A DNA stretch of 64,000 nt from an uncultured Muribaculaceae bacterium. GTDB taxonomy: Bacteria > Bacteroidota > Bacteroidia > Bacteroidales > Muribaculaceae. Shown in pieces: positions 55,920 to 64,000 of the stretch. The stretch spans positions 174,488 through 238,487 of the forward strand of contig CALUMG010000002.1 in NCBI GenBank assembly GCA_944321705.1. Direction: 5' to 3'. The notes under the pieces were generated by a model. That model was not told where the DNA came from and did no database searches. It worked only from the letters and a program-made list of their open reading frames with translations. Positions within the stretch are counted from its first letter, which is position 1. Each line of letters starts with the position of its first letter. A program made the position numbers and the translations under genes.

Positions 55920-58025
55920 ATGACAAAGAAACCAAAAACTCCTCCTTACTTGGAACGAGATATCAGTTGGATGTTTTTCAACCGCAGAATATTGCAAGAA
56001 GCGACACGCAAGCATGTGCCGTTGCTTGAACGTCTTTCTTTCCTTGGAATATATTCCAACAACCTTGATGAATTCTTCCGCGTCAGGGTCGCAACGCAAA
56101 GCCGTATAGCCGAGTGTTCCACCAAGTCGGCTGCCAAAGATAGTGAACGCGCTACCAAAATTATCAAACAAATAAACAAGCTAAACTCTAAATACAGTCA
56201 CGATTACGAAGAATCAACAAGAATCGTGACTCAGGATTTGCGAAACGAGAATATTTTTCTTGTCAACGATTCTGAAATAAACGATGAGCAACTGGCATTC
56301 ATTCGCCAATACTATCGCGACAACCTGAACGGATTCATATCTCCCGTTTGGCTTTCGGCAATAAAAATGCTTGACAACGAGTCGGACGAAAATATCTACA
56401 TGGCCGTCAAATTGAAAACCGACAACAAGGCACATCCCGTCACAGGATACGCATTCCTTGAACTTCCGGTGAACGTGACAGGACGTTTCGTAAGTCTCCC
56501 CGAAAGCAACGGCAAAAAATATGTCATGTACCTCGACGATGTGATTAGATGCTGTCTGCCTATCGTTTTTGAAGGTCTTGGTGTCACCGACTTTGAAGCA
56601 TACTCTTTCAAGTTCACTCGCGATGCCGAAATGGAAATCGACAACGACTTGAGGACCGGAACTCTGCAAAAAATATCCAAAGGTGTGAAAAGCCGCAAGC
56701 GCGGACAACCGCTGCGCGTGCTTTACGACTCAAACATGCCCAAGGACTTGCTAAACCGAATAATCAAGAAACTTAATCTTGACTCGCTCGACACCATCCT
56801 CGGCAGTGGCCAATACCATAACCACAAGGATTTCATGAAATTTCCCGATTTCGGCCGCAAAGACCTGAAATACCCGAAGTGGTATCCTATTTTGAAAAAA
56901 GAACTCGACGGGCCGGAAAGCATCTTGAAGAAAATTCAGGAAAAAGACCGATTCATTCATGTGCCTTACCACAACTTCGATTCATTCATCAGAGTACTTC
57001 AAGAGGCGGCAATGAGCAAAAACGTCAAAAGCATAAAAATAACGCTTTACCGCCTTGCCAAGGAATCAAAAGTCGTAAAAGCCCTCATTGGCGCCGCTCG
57101 CAACGGGAAAAAGGTCACCGTGTCGATAGAATTGCTTGCACGATTTGACGAAGCTTCAAACATAAGCTGGTCTAAAACCATGCAAGATGCAGGCATAAAG
57201 GTGATATTCGGTGTAGAAGGATTGAAAGTGCATTCCAAGATTACGCACATAGGAATGGTTTCCGGTCCCGACATCGCATGCATAAGCACAGGCAATTTCC
57301 ACGAAGGAAACGCCCGAAGCTACACCGATTGCATGCTCATGACATCGTCAAAACGAATCGTAAAGGATGTAAACGCTGTGTTCGACTTCATCGAGCGACC
57401 TTACAGCCCCGTACAATTCAAAGAATTGCTCGTATCGCCCAACAGCATGCGAAACCGCTTCAATTCAATAATCAACGACATGATTAAGAAAAGTAAAGCC
57501 GGTATCAAATCGAGCATAAAAATAAAAATAAACCACATCACCGACCACATGATGGTACAAAAACTATACGAAGCATCAAGCGCTGGAATAAAAATCGACT
57601 TGCTCGTGCGTGGGAACTGCTCGCTGGTACCTGGTGTGGCAGGTGTTAGCGAAAACATCTCCATAACAGGCATCATCGACCGCTTCCTTGAACATTCCCG
57701 CATATTCATCTTTACCGCCGGTGATGAAGAACGCATATTCATGGGCTCGGCCGATTGGATGACTCGAAACCTCGACAATCGTGTGGAAGTCATAACTCCC
57801 ATCTACGACCCCGACGTGAAAAACGAATTGAAGCGAATAGTGGAATATGGCTTGCGCGACAACATGCAAGGCCGCATCGTGGATGGCAAGGGTACCAACG
57901 AATTTCCTTTGACCGAAGGAGAACAGCCATTCCGCTCTCAAGAAGAACTATATAAAGAATATTACGAAGAAAACGAACATTTCACCGACTTGACCTCTGT
58001 TCCTGGTACAAACCCAACCGACTAA
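55920..58025 (+). CDS. ppk: Polyphosphate kinase 1
   Basis: A 701-residue enzyme building polyphosphate from ATP. The catalytic core has phospho-His near residue 438 (GLKVHSKITHIG) and the GNFHEGNARSYTDC loop. N-terminal head (about 5-110, YLERDISWMFFNRRILQEA) and C-terminal domains are in order and the length matches PPK1 (about 690). Upstream is an AT-rich gap with no exact TAnnTTTG box. ppx follows 100 bases later, so the two genes probably set polyphosphate levels together. Confidence 0.96.
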   Translation: MTKKPKTPPYLERDISWMFFNRRILQEATRKHVPLLERLSFLGIYSNNLDEFFRVRVATQSRIAECSTKSAAKDSERATKIIKQINKLNSKYSHDYEESTRIVTQDLRNENIFLVNDSEINDEQLAFIRQYYRDNLNGFISPVWLSAIKMLDNESDENIYMAVKLKTDNKAHPVTGYAFLELPVNVTGRFVSLPESNGKKYVMYLDDVIRCCLPIVFEGLGVTDFEAYSFKFTRDAEMEIDNDLRTGTLQKISKGVKSRKRGQPLRVLYDSNMPKDLLNRIIKKLNLDSLDTILGSGQYHNHKDFMKFPDFGRKDLKYPKWYPILKKELDGPESILKKIQEKDRFIHVPYHNFDSFIRVLQEAAMSKNVKSIKITLYRLAKESKVVKALIGAARNGKKVTVSIELLARFDEASNISWSKTMQDAGIKVIFGVEGLKVHSKITHIGMVSGPDIACISTGNFHEGNARSYTDCMLMTSSKRIVKDVNAVFDFIERPYSPVQFKELLVSPNSMRNRFNSIINDMIKKSKAGIKSSIKIKINHITDHMMVQKLYEASSAGIKIDLLVRGNCSLVPGVAGVSENISITGIIDRFLEHSRIFIFTAGDEERIFMGSADWMTRNLDNRVEVITPIYDPDVKNELKRIVEYGLRDNMQGRIVDGKGTNEFPLTEGEQPFRSQEELYKEYYEENEHFTDLTSVPGTNPTD

Positions 58026-58124
58026 GGTGCATTGCCTATTCATGACGCGATGCCGTTTCTTCGTTATTAATTTACAGATTATCATCCATATAATTAACAA
58101 TAAAATTTCAATACATATTATACC

Positions 58125-59063
58125 ATGGCTTCTGAAAATAAAAAAAAGAAAAACGCCTACTATGCGGCTATCGACATAGGCTCAAATGCCGCACGTCTGC
58201 TCGTCAAACATTTGGACAAAGATGAAAATGGCGACCCTGACTTCATTAAGGATATTTTGTTGCGTGTCCCTTTAAGATTAGGATTTGACGTATTCAAATT
58301 AGGCCGAATCTCCGAAAAGAAAGAGAAAAACATTATAAGGCTCATGAAGGTATATAACAACCTCATGAAAATCTATGAAGTAGACAATTACAGGGCTTGT
58401 GCAACTTCGGCTATGCGCGATGCAAAAAACGGTGCCGACATCATCAAGAAAATAAAAAAAGAAACCGGGCTGGAAATTGAAATCATCGATGGGCAGGAAG
58501 AAGCTCAAATGGTGTATAACAATCACATCGAGTGCATGGAAGACCGTAACGGAAATTACATGTATGTCGACGTAGGCGGTGGTAGCACTGAAATCAACCT
58601 GCTGTCGCAAGGTCAACTCGTGTCAAGCCGTTCCTACAACATCGGCACGGTGAGAATCCTTAACGGAGCTGCAACCGACGACGAATGGCAGCGTCTGCGC
58701 GATGACATGGCGCAAGTTGCCAACGATTACAAGGGAACAAACATCATCGGGTCGGGTGGCAACATCAATAAGCTATACCGAATGCTTGATGACAGCCAAA
58801 AAGATAAAAAGCAGATGCGCATGCCTATCAACGAGCTGAAAAAGCTGCATGACAGCCTAAAAGCTTTGTCGGTGGAAGAACGCATGGAACAATTCAAGCT
58901 AAAACCCGACCGTGCCGACGTAATTGTGCCAGCCGGTGATATTTTCCTCACAATTGCCTCTATCATCAACGCTCAATACATTTATGTGCCTGTGATAGGT
59001 TTGGCCGATGGTATCATCGACAACATGTATGCTCAAGACAAGGCAAAAAAAGTTGCAAAATGA
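58125..59063 (+). CDS. ppx: Exopolyphosphatase, Ppx/GppA family, short form
   Basis: A 312-residue ASKHA-fold phosphatase acting on polyphosphate (or pppGpp in some relatives). AAIDIGSNAARLLV (about 15-28) carries the first phosphate-binding loop, and VDVGGGSTEINLL (about 144-158) the second; TSAMRDAKN, EAQMVY and IIGSGGNINKLY follow. It lacks the C-terminal HD domains of E. coli Ppx, as is usual in Bacteroidetes. It sits directly behind ppk. Confidence 0.93.
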   Translation: MASENKKKKNAYYAAIDIGSNAARLLVKHLDKDENGDPDFIKDILLRVPLRLGFDVFKLGRISEKKEKNIIRLMKVYNNLMKIYEVDNYRACATSAMRDAKNGADIIKKIKKETGLEIEIIDGQEEAQMVYNNHIECMEDRNGNYMYVDVGGGSTEINLLSQGQLVSSRSYNIGTVRILNGAATDDEWQRLRDDMAQVANDYKGTNIIGSGGNINKLYRMLDDSQKDKKQMRMPINELKKLHDSLKALSVEERMEQFKLKPDRADVIVPAGDIFLTIASIINAQYIYVPVIGLADGIIDNMYAQDKAKKVAK

Positions 59064-59075
59064 GAGGACTTTGCA

Positions 59076-60074
59076 TTAAAAGATGTAGCAGATGTTCAAT
59101 GCTGCTCGCGTAATGCTGAATTTGTTCTTTGAATAAGATTTTGGTGCCGCGATTGCCCCAGCCGGAGCCGCGGCATCTTCTTTTTCATAATTTACATGCA
59201 CATATCCCATGCCCAATTCAGTTTCAAGCGCGAAATGCGACCCGAATTTAAACCTGTGGCCATAAACTATACCTGCCGAATACAGTCTGCCGTCATATCT
59301 GAAACGTTCAAGATTGCCACCTAACGGCTTCAATTCGCCTATGTCATAATCGCCATAACCGACATAAGCTCCTATATAATCATTTCCCGTCTCGTTGCCA
59401 TTTACCCAATATTTGAGTGTCGCCATCAATGCCGTGTGCTTCAGACTGCCGAATCCGGGTTTCCAATAGTTTCCGCTATATGCCAACTCGGTCGACAACC
59501 ATTTTCCGATAGTCGTTTCTAAAGCCAAATTAACCGATGTGGTTGCCAACAACAACGCATTTGTCTTTATGGCAAACCATCTGCATTGTCGTCGTTGCGC
59601 ATTATTATCTTCATGCTTAGGAACTGCCATCACAGGAGTTATCGCAATATTTGCCGGCATGTCACCGTAATTAAATGGCAACATTTTTCCAGGCTCGGGA
59701 ATTTCTCGCTCTTCTTTCTTTTCTTCTTCTTTGCGCGATGCTTCAGCGGCTGCCGCTCGTCGTTCTGCCTCCATTGCGGCAATTCTTCTTTTGCGTTCTT
59801 CTACTCTTTTTTTGTCTAAGAACACATAAAAACCTTCCCTCGATTCCTTGTAATTAAACTCAGTGCCTGCAAGCAACGCATCAAGTCGCTGCTCTATATT
59901 GCCGGTAGCAGGTACATCATTCACAATCACTTTGCCTGTCAGCGTTGGACTGTATGATATCATCACTCCAAACTCGGCAGAATATTTCTTTATGACCGAC
60001 GACAACGTTGACTTCGCTTCCGCGCAAAACGACACACTCATCGCCAACAGGATAACATACGCTAATTTTTTCAT
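59076..60074 (-). CDS. STN-domain outer-membrane protein with DUF3575 barrel
   Basis: A 332-residue exported protein (signal peptide cleaved after FCAEA). An STN domain (about 25-90; VIKKYSAEFGVMISYSPTLTGKVIVNDV), the same module that senses TonB-receptor state in sigma/anti-sigma systems, is followed by an Arg/Glu/Ala coiled-coil (about 90-125) and a DUF3575-type beta-barrel (about 165-332, ending ALNICYIF). It overlaps the FecR gene stop by 4 bases and is the last gene of the sigma-FecR unit. In most ECF/FecR loci this place holds a SusC-type TonB receptor, so this looks like a receptor-like signal protein without transport. Confidence 0.85.
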   Translation of the reverse strand: MKKLAYVILLAMSVSFCAEAKSTLSSVIKKYSAEFGVMISYSPTLTGKVIVNDVPATGNIEQRLDALLAGTEFNYKESREGFYVFLDKKRVEERKRRIAAMEAERRAAAAEASRKEEEKKEEREIPEPGKMLPFNYGDMPANIAITPVMAVPKHEDNNAQRRQCRWFAIKTNALLLATTSVNLALETTIGKWLSTELAYSGNYWKPGFGSLKHTALMATLKYWVNGNETGNDYIGAYVGYGDYDIGELKPLGGNLERFRYDGRLYSAGIVYGHRFKFGSHFALETELGMGYVHVNYEKEDAAAPAGAIAAPKSYSKNKFSITRAALNICYIF

Positions 60075-60925
60075 CTTATTCTGCTTATTGTGACTTCCTC
60101 TCCCGACTTTTCATATTCAAAACCGCATGCGCCCAAAACCATGTCGAGCGACAAATCCTCGTCTTCGGGATAAATTATTCCGGTGTATTTTTCTCGCTGG
60201 CACAATTGCTTGTTGACGACAACTATACCAAATGCTTCTTCCATGTCTTCCACAACTTCGGTCAATAATGCCGCATCATAATAAATGGGGTTCGGTTCCT
60301 GTTCGACTATGTTTTTTTCCTCGATTTTATGCTCGGGTTTCTTCACTTCTCCGCGTGACATGACAGCTTCTTCTCCTTCAGTCAAAACGAGCGACAATCC
60401 TTCATCCGAAGCAGGTATAAGTTCCACCCTGCCGCTATGACACTTCACTTTCATGGAATCGGCATATACCGACACGTCAAACGTCGTACCCAATACCGAC
60501 ACGTCACCGACATCGGTTGTCACTATAAATCCATCGCCCTTGGTAACAGCAAATTGTGCCCATCCTGATTCAAGTTCAACCTTGCGACCTGTCACATGCC
60601 ACATATAAGGACGATAACTAAGCATGCCATCATTGTTGAGCTTGACAATAGAACCGCATGGCAGTACTAATTGGCCATCGCTCATCTCCGAACCGATAAC
60701 TGTTACTTCCTTTGTGACAAACATTATGCATGCCGCAATTATCACCACTGCGCAACAGGCATAAACGCGCATCATGCGCCACCGGCTTCTACGCCTAATC
60801 GCAACTCCTTCCTTCTTGCGACTCTCGGCTCGATCTTCGGCTATTATTTCGCCAAGTTCTTCCTTTCTTAAAAATATTTCATTTTTCAAAGGGAACTTAT
60901 TTTTGTCAAATTTTATATCATCCAT
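60071..60925 (-). CDS. FecR-family anti-sigma factor
   Basis: A 284-residue inner-membrane protein: an N-terminal cytoplasmic part (about 1-45), one helix (about 50-72, VYACCAVVIIAACIMFV), the FecR domain (about 90-190, VGDVSVLGTTFDVSVYADSMKVKCHSGRVEL, read as two pieces) and a C-terminal DUF4974-like domain (about 215-280, VVEDMEEAFGIVV). It binds and controls the ECF sigma factor encoded 24 bases upstream and probably receives a signal from the STN protein encoded behind it, with which its frame overlaps by four bases. Confidence 0.92.
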   Translation of the reverse strand: MDDIKFDKNKFPLKNEIFLRKEELGEIIAEDRAESRKKEGVAIRRRSRWRMMRVYACCAVVIIAACIMFVTKEVTVIGSEMSDGQLVLPCGSIVKLNNDGMLSYRPYMWHVTGRKVELESGWAQFAVTKGDGFIVTTDVGDVSVLGTTFDVSVYADSMKVKCHSGRVELIPASDEGLSLVLTEGEEAVMSRGEVKKPEHKIEEKNIVEQEPNPIYYDAALLTEVVEDMEEAFGIVVVNKQLCQREKYTGIIYPEDEDLSLDMVLGACGFEYEKSGEEVTISRIR

Positions 60926-60949
60926 AAAAAGTCAAGCTACTCGACAAGT

Positions 60950-61570
60950 TCATAAACCATAAAATTCATTCAATCCCAACAACACCATCAATGTCGCATC
61001 TCCGAAGAAACTCATCAACTCTTTGTTGGATCGCAATCTCGTCAAAGCGTTATTTATTGTATTGTAAACTGTACGTTTGCTCACTCTCATTATATCGGAT
61101 ATTTCATCCGAGTCAAGTCCCTTGTAATAGCGCAAGTACAGCATCTCGCGCTGCTGGTGGCTCAATTTATCCAATTCTTGCTTGAAAATTTTCAAGCCCT
61201 CGATTTCCTGCTCGTCATTTATCAATCGGCTCTCCACGTCGGGTTCAAGCGTAAAATCATAATCCTTGCCATTATTCTCGTCAAGTTCGCTGGTTTTACG
61301 CAATGGACTACGTTGCAGCTCATTGAAAAGCAAGTTCTTCAATGCCCTGCACAGATAGGCTGCTATCGACTTCGGTGCGGATATTCTTTTACGTTTCTCA
61401 AATATATTTAAGAAAAGCGTTTGAATGGCATCCATGACAACAGCCTCGTTATCTATAATCTTCATTCCATAGCCATACAGCAATTCGCTGTACTCGTCAT
61501 ACAAGACCCTAAAGGCCGTTTCATTGCCGGCTTGAATCTCTTGCCATGAAATGTGCAATATCCCATTCAT
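60950..61570 (-). CDS. ECF sigma factor of RNA polymerase
   Basis: A 206-residue sigma-70 ECF protein. Region 2 (about 12-80; AFRVLYDEYSELLYGYGMKI, AIQTLFLNIFEKRKRI) and region 4 (about 140-190; LSHQQREMLYLRYYKGLDSDEI, SKRTVYNTINNALTRLR) are clear. Unlike typical about 180-residue Bacteroides ECF factors, it has a short extra hydrophobic C-terminal tail (LMSFFGDATLMVLLG). An ATG at 61570 (MNGILHISW) is used; GTG at 61582 is in frame. It heads the sigma-FecR-STN unit. Confidence 0.92.
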   Translation of the reverse strand: MNGILHISWQEIQAGNETAFRVLYDEYSELLYGYGMKIIDNEAVVMDAIQTLFLNIFEKRKRISAPKSIAAYLCRALKNLLFNELQRSPLRKTSELDENNGKDYDFTLEPDVESRLINDEQEIEGLKIFKQELDKLSHQQREMLYLRYYKGLDSDEISDIMRVSKRTVYNTINNALTRLRSNKELMSFFGDATLMVLLGLNEFYGL

Positions 61571-62012
61571 ATTAGTTGACACACTCCTTGTAATATTTTA
61601 CCATGTAATAATATCGGAATCAAACTCGTTTTTCCCGATATGGGTTTATTTCTGAAGCATTTTTTCGCATTAACTCGAATATCTAAAATATTCCTTCTAT
61701 CTCTCTGAAAAATACATGCTTTTGTACAAATTTACAAAATTCATACGCCATTGCAAAAATCAAATATCATCCTAAAGCATAAAAAATAAAAAAATTTCAT
61801 GTTTTCCCTTGGTAAAAAACAGCATGACATGTGTCTTGTTAATACAAGGAAGCAGATAATGGCCATCGTTAATCGGTGCATGCATGTCTCCTTCTTTCAA
61901 TAACTCCGAATTAGATGTAATTGGATAACATATGTGTAGACGTTGATCTGATGAGAATCAGGTCAACGTTTTTTATTCCCATACTATACAGCATAACCTG
62001 GTTACATGTCGA
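61571..62012. other. Intergenic region with orphan terminator
   Basis: About 440 bases up to the VOC promoter, without a gene. It holds the leader of the sigma gene, a CTTGTTAATACAAG stem (about 61841) and the + strand terminator at 61940-61974. No exact TAnnTTTG box was found for a + strand transcript. Otherwise nothing recognisable. Confidence 0.5.
61940..61974 (+). terminator. Orphan terminator, possible end of a small RNA
   Basis: ACGTTGATCTGAT pairs with ATCAGGTCAACGT (one G/T mismatch inside), followed by TTTTTT. No + strand gene ends within about 2.8 kb upstream. Confidence 0.75.
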
Positions 62013-62044
62013 TTTGGAAAATTAGGTCTTGAATATTATATTTG
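62013..62044 (+). promoter_or_regulatory. Promoter of the VOC gene
   Basis: TTTG at 62013-62016, 20 bases, TATATTTG at 62037-62044, an exact consensus match. Transcription near 62051; this puts the TTG at 62029 upstream of the mRNA start and supports ATG 62065. Confidence 0.85.
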
Positions 62045-62064
62045 ACATAATCAATGTCTCGACT

Positions 62065-62592
62065 ATGAAACTGGAACATGTAGCTATTTATGCGAAAGAC
62101 CTTGAAGCCATGCGCACATTTTTCATGCGCTATTTCAATGCCACATCCAATGAAATGTATCACAACCCTCGCACGGGATTGCGCACCTACTTCCTGTCAT
62201 TCGACGACGGAGCGCGACTGGAAATCATGTCACGTCCCGACATTGTGGCATGCGACGACGGCAACCTCCGCACAGGCTACGCACATGTATCATTCAGCAC
62301 AGAAAGAAAAGAAGAAGTTGACCGATTGACAGAAACACTTCGCAACGACGGATACAACATAGTCAGCGGGCCGCGTACAACAGGCGACGGCTACTACGAA
62401 AGTTGCATTGAAGGTCCCGAAGGTTGCTTGATAGAAATTACAGAAACCGCGTCTGATTATAAGCGGCCAATCAAAATATGGCACAATATCGACACTAAAT
62501 CATTTACTACAGTTTCTGTCAAAAAAGAATTCCACACACAAGTTGAATATCGTGACGGTCAATATTACACTGAAAAACATGTTTCTGAGTAA
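62065..62592 (+). CDS. VOC-family (glyoxalase/dioxygenase fold) protein with extra C-terminal tail
   Basis: 175 residues. The first about 127 form one full VOC domain (MKLEHVAIYAKDLEAMRTFF, HVSFSTERKEEVDRLTE, EGPEGCLIEITE), with metal ligands His5, Glu near 55, His78 and Glu near 125 by family pattern. The remaining about 47 residues (KIWHNIDTKSFTTVSVKK and beyond) are not part of the normal fold. Substrate unknown. It has an exact promoter and precedes an unknown 110-residue gene by 45 bases. Confidence 0.85.
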   Translation: MKLEHVAIYAKDLEAMRTFFMRYFNATSNEMYHNPRTGLRTYFLSFDDGARLEIMSRPDIVACDDGNLRTGYAHVSFSTERKEEVDRLTETLRNDGYNIVSGPRTTGDGYYESCIEGPEGCLIEITETASDYKRPIKIWHNIDTKSFTTVSVKKEFHTQVEYRDGQYYTEKHVSE

Positions 62593-62637
62593 ATCTTTGA
62601 ATTTGAGGAACTATGCGACCCTTGCATTTCTGCTTTC

Positions 62638-62970
62638 ATGAAATTATGGGTCAGATACCGCGATTTTACTTTGGAAATAACAGGCACAAACTTTAAATGG
62701 ATAGAAGACATGATAAGTCGTTACGAGGAAATCTATGACAACCCGAGAACCGACCACCACCTGATTTATAAAAAACAACATGTGAAAGCCGTGCTATTTG
62801 AGTTCAATGGCTACACGGGGCTACATAAAGATTCCGAATGCAAATCAATCAAACAACAATTTGAAATCCTGTATAATACTGAAGATTTAACACCCGACTC
62901 TAATTACATCGGCGAAGTGCCACATCTGAAAAGATTTTTCCCGTCTTTCACTTTAAAAAAATCACATTAA
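62638..62970 (+). CDS. Hypothetical protein of 110 residues
   Basis: A small, soluble, mixed alpha/beta-looking protein without signal peptide or helices. Aromatic-rich (KLWVRYRDFTLEITGTNFKW). It begins 45 bases after the VOC gene and probably shares its transcript. No motif or family is recognised; low confidence that it is real comes only from its frame and position. Confidence 0.55.
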   Translation: MKLWVRYRDFTLEITGTNFKWIEDMISRYEEIYDNPRTDHHLIYKKQHVKAVLFEFNGYTGLHKDSECKSIKQQFEILYNTEDLTPDSNYIGEVPHLKRFFPSFTLKKSH

Positions 62971-63079
62971 ACGTAGAATCTGTATTATGTCACACATACT
63001 TGGTACATTCTGACTTTTCATGGATTGAGGCAAAACATGACATACATGTTTAGACACCTACATTATGCTCTTTGACTAT

Positions 63080-63508
63080 TTATTCTTCAAATTTGTAACA
63101 ATTCAATCCCAAATCAGAATTATATGCACGCATTATAGGCTCTCCATAATCCTCCACTACAAACTCACCAGCACCATTCAACGTCGCAGCAAGCAAATGG
63201 CCGGCCAATGCAGAATAATCGCTTCTCCCTACAGTTACATGCAAATGCAAATATACATTTCCATCCATTGTTGATATGTTACCTGTGAGATTGGATATCT
63301 CCATCTGCTCGTAAAATCTCTTATCCACATAAGCTTTAGTCTCGGGATTGAAGAAACGCAGTGTCAATTCATCAATTGCCCCAATTCCGCTGATTGTGCC
63401 GGAATTAATGCCTTTCTCCTCGCAAAAGGCCATTAAAGCGCTTACTATTTCCGTATGATTGTCCACACTGACAATATACCTGTCTCCAAATCTTTTATAA
63501 GAATACAT
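63080..63508 (-). CDS. PPC/DUF296-domain protein
   Basis: 142 residues with the PPC domain seen in bacterial DNA-binding-like proteins and plant AT-hook proteins: ISGIGAIDELTLRFF and YLHLHVTVGRSDYSALAGHL, the second with clustered His that binds metal in solved relatives. The whole protein is this one domain, so no AT-hook is present and DNA binding is not proven. A 6-bp inverted repeat ACCTGT/ACAGGT lies just upstream. Confidence 0.88.
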   Translation of the reverse strand: MYSYKRFGDRYIVSVDNHTEIVSALMAFCEEKGINSGTISGIGAIDELTLRFFNPETKAYVDKRFYEQMEISNLTGNISTMDGNVYLHLHVTVGRSDYSALAGHLLAATLNGAGEFVVEDYGEPIMRAYNSDLGLNCYKFEE

Positions 63509-63921
63509 GTTTTTTACCTGTGTTTCATGCCACCACCTAAACAGGTCCGATGCAGCATGGTTATAAGTTTTTTATGATGTCGCTCCAAAAATCTGTTATT
63601 TTAATTCGCGCAATAACAAATTCCGGCTCTAAAGTAACAAATTTATCCTTACAGCACAAGCATGAGAACCGTTACCGTCCTTTGAAACCAACGCCATTGT
63701 TGTCATATTTACTCTGAACATCAATTGTAGAGACGCGAATTCATCGCGTCTCCAATAAAGCCGGTCGTACATCCCATCCCTGCGTCCCCGGCATAAATAC
63801 CCGACGTTATCCAAACATTCCCGTCCCCCTGGACATTAAAATTCACCGCCGCCACCCACCGGGGTTTGCAACCGGCGTCCTTGTGCCGCCCACCGGGACA
63901 CGGGGCTTTGCGGCCGGGCGC
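63509..63921. other. Intergenic region before the rRNA operon end
   Basis: About 410 bases without a gene. It holds the dispersed palindrome (63730-63752), a TAAATTTG box on the minus strand (near 63635) without a good -33, and an unusually GC-rich stretch (63840-63920) with repeated GCCGCC-CACCGGG units (63848-63864 and 63885-63898). Confidence 0.55.
63730..63752. repeat. Dispersed palindrome GAGACGCG-N7-CGCGTCTC
   Basis: Perfect 8-bp arms around AATTCAT. It resembles a palindrome widespread in Bacteroidetes and some cyanobacterial genomes (established by memory, not by search). A decayed relative lies at 35810-35826. Confidence 0.7.
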
Positions 63922-63966
63922 AAAAAAAAGGGAGAGGTCCTTGAACTTGCGTTCCCGGACCTCTCC
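63922..63966 (-). terminator. Terminator of the rRNA operon
   Basis: On the minus strand GGAGAGGTCC (63966-63957) pairs perfectly with GGACCTCTCC (63940-63931), followed by C and TTTTTTTT. It is the strongest hairpin in the window. Confidence 0.95.
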
Positions 63967-63977
63967 TCTTCATTAGT

Positions 63978-64000
63978 GGGGCGGCGACCTGCTCTCCCGC
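63978..64000 (-). rRNA. rrf: 5S rRNA, 3' end (partial)
   Basis: The minus strand reads GCGGGAGAGCAGGTCGCCGCCCC at the right edge; GGGAGAG-AGGTCGCCGCC is the usual 3' end of bacterial 5S rRNA. The rest of the gene and the rRNA operon lie beyond base 64000. Confidence 0.85.

Noticed and set aside
1..64000. CRISPR array, insertion sequence or prophage
   Set aside because: No spaced identical repeats, transposase, integrase or phage structural gene was seen; the DnaB-like gene alone is not enough.

Overview
The window looks like chromosome of a gut-type Bacteroidales, most likely Muribaculaceae or a close relative; this is an inference from gene content and was not checked against a database. 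The signs are repeated Bacteroidetes-type promoters (TTTG, about 20 nt, TAnnTTTG), little use of Shine-Dalgarno sites, lipoproteins with Cys lipoboxes, TonB-dependent receptors, an ECF sigma/FecR pair, a fused HisB, the type IX secretion (T9SS) protein SprA, and a subtilase with a T9SS-type tail. Most of the window is housekeeping sequence with some accessory patches.

Layout. 1-3836 (+): a lipoprotein / PepSY membrane protein / ABC transporter / DUF4857-like cluster, probably tied to a TonB receptor just off the left edge. 4099-7466 (+): transketolase and an OmpA-family protein. 7706-10158 (-): an orphan LytTR response regulator and an AAA ATPase-TOPRIM (DUF4435) fusion resembling PARIS anti-phage proteins. 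10299-14995 (-): hisG-hisD-hisC-hisB, preceded by a 33-residue histidine-rich leader peptide and a terminator, i.e. a his attenuator with its own promoter. 15020-24824: a Pro/Arg-rich secreted protein, a candidate small RNA, gdhA, a GH3/beta-lactamase fusion, a 5'-nucleotidase, gpmI and a DUF3109 protein. 25032-28590: an AT-rich patch with an unknown lipoprotein/beta-barrel pair and a long gene-free stretch with a possible RNA. 28592-32980: a TonB receptor and beta-helix lipoprotein preceded by four 11-bp phased repeats. 33297-35983: PASTA protein, RluD-type synthase, CAT-like protein and tRNA-Leu(UAG).

36151-45931 (-) is one apparent operon, folP-dacA-ruvA-sprA, joining folate synthesis, c-di-AMP synthesis, Holliday-junction processing and the T9SS translocon. 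Then come a small membrane protein, a VanZ-like protein, an LptD-like protein (apparent TTG start), typA, rpsO, the S8 protease with a T9SS-type tail, a shrunken DnaB-like protein without the Walker A lysine, ppk-ppx, an ECF sigma / FecR / STN-DUF3575 operon, a VOC protein with a tail, a small unknown, a PPC-domain protein, and at the right edge the 3' end of a 5S rRNA with its terminator (rRNA operon on the minus strand).

Working together: SprA would export the S8 protease; Ppk and Ppx make and degrade polyphosphate; the sigma/FecR/STN set looks like a cell-surface signalling unit; the his leader couples charged tRNA-His to his transcription. Several starts were moved from the longest open frame because the first codon was TTG or GTG, the frame ran upstream of the promoter, or family alignment from memory favoured a later ATG.
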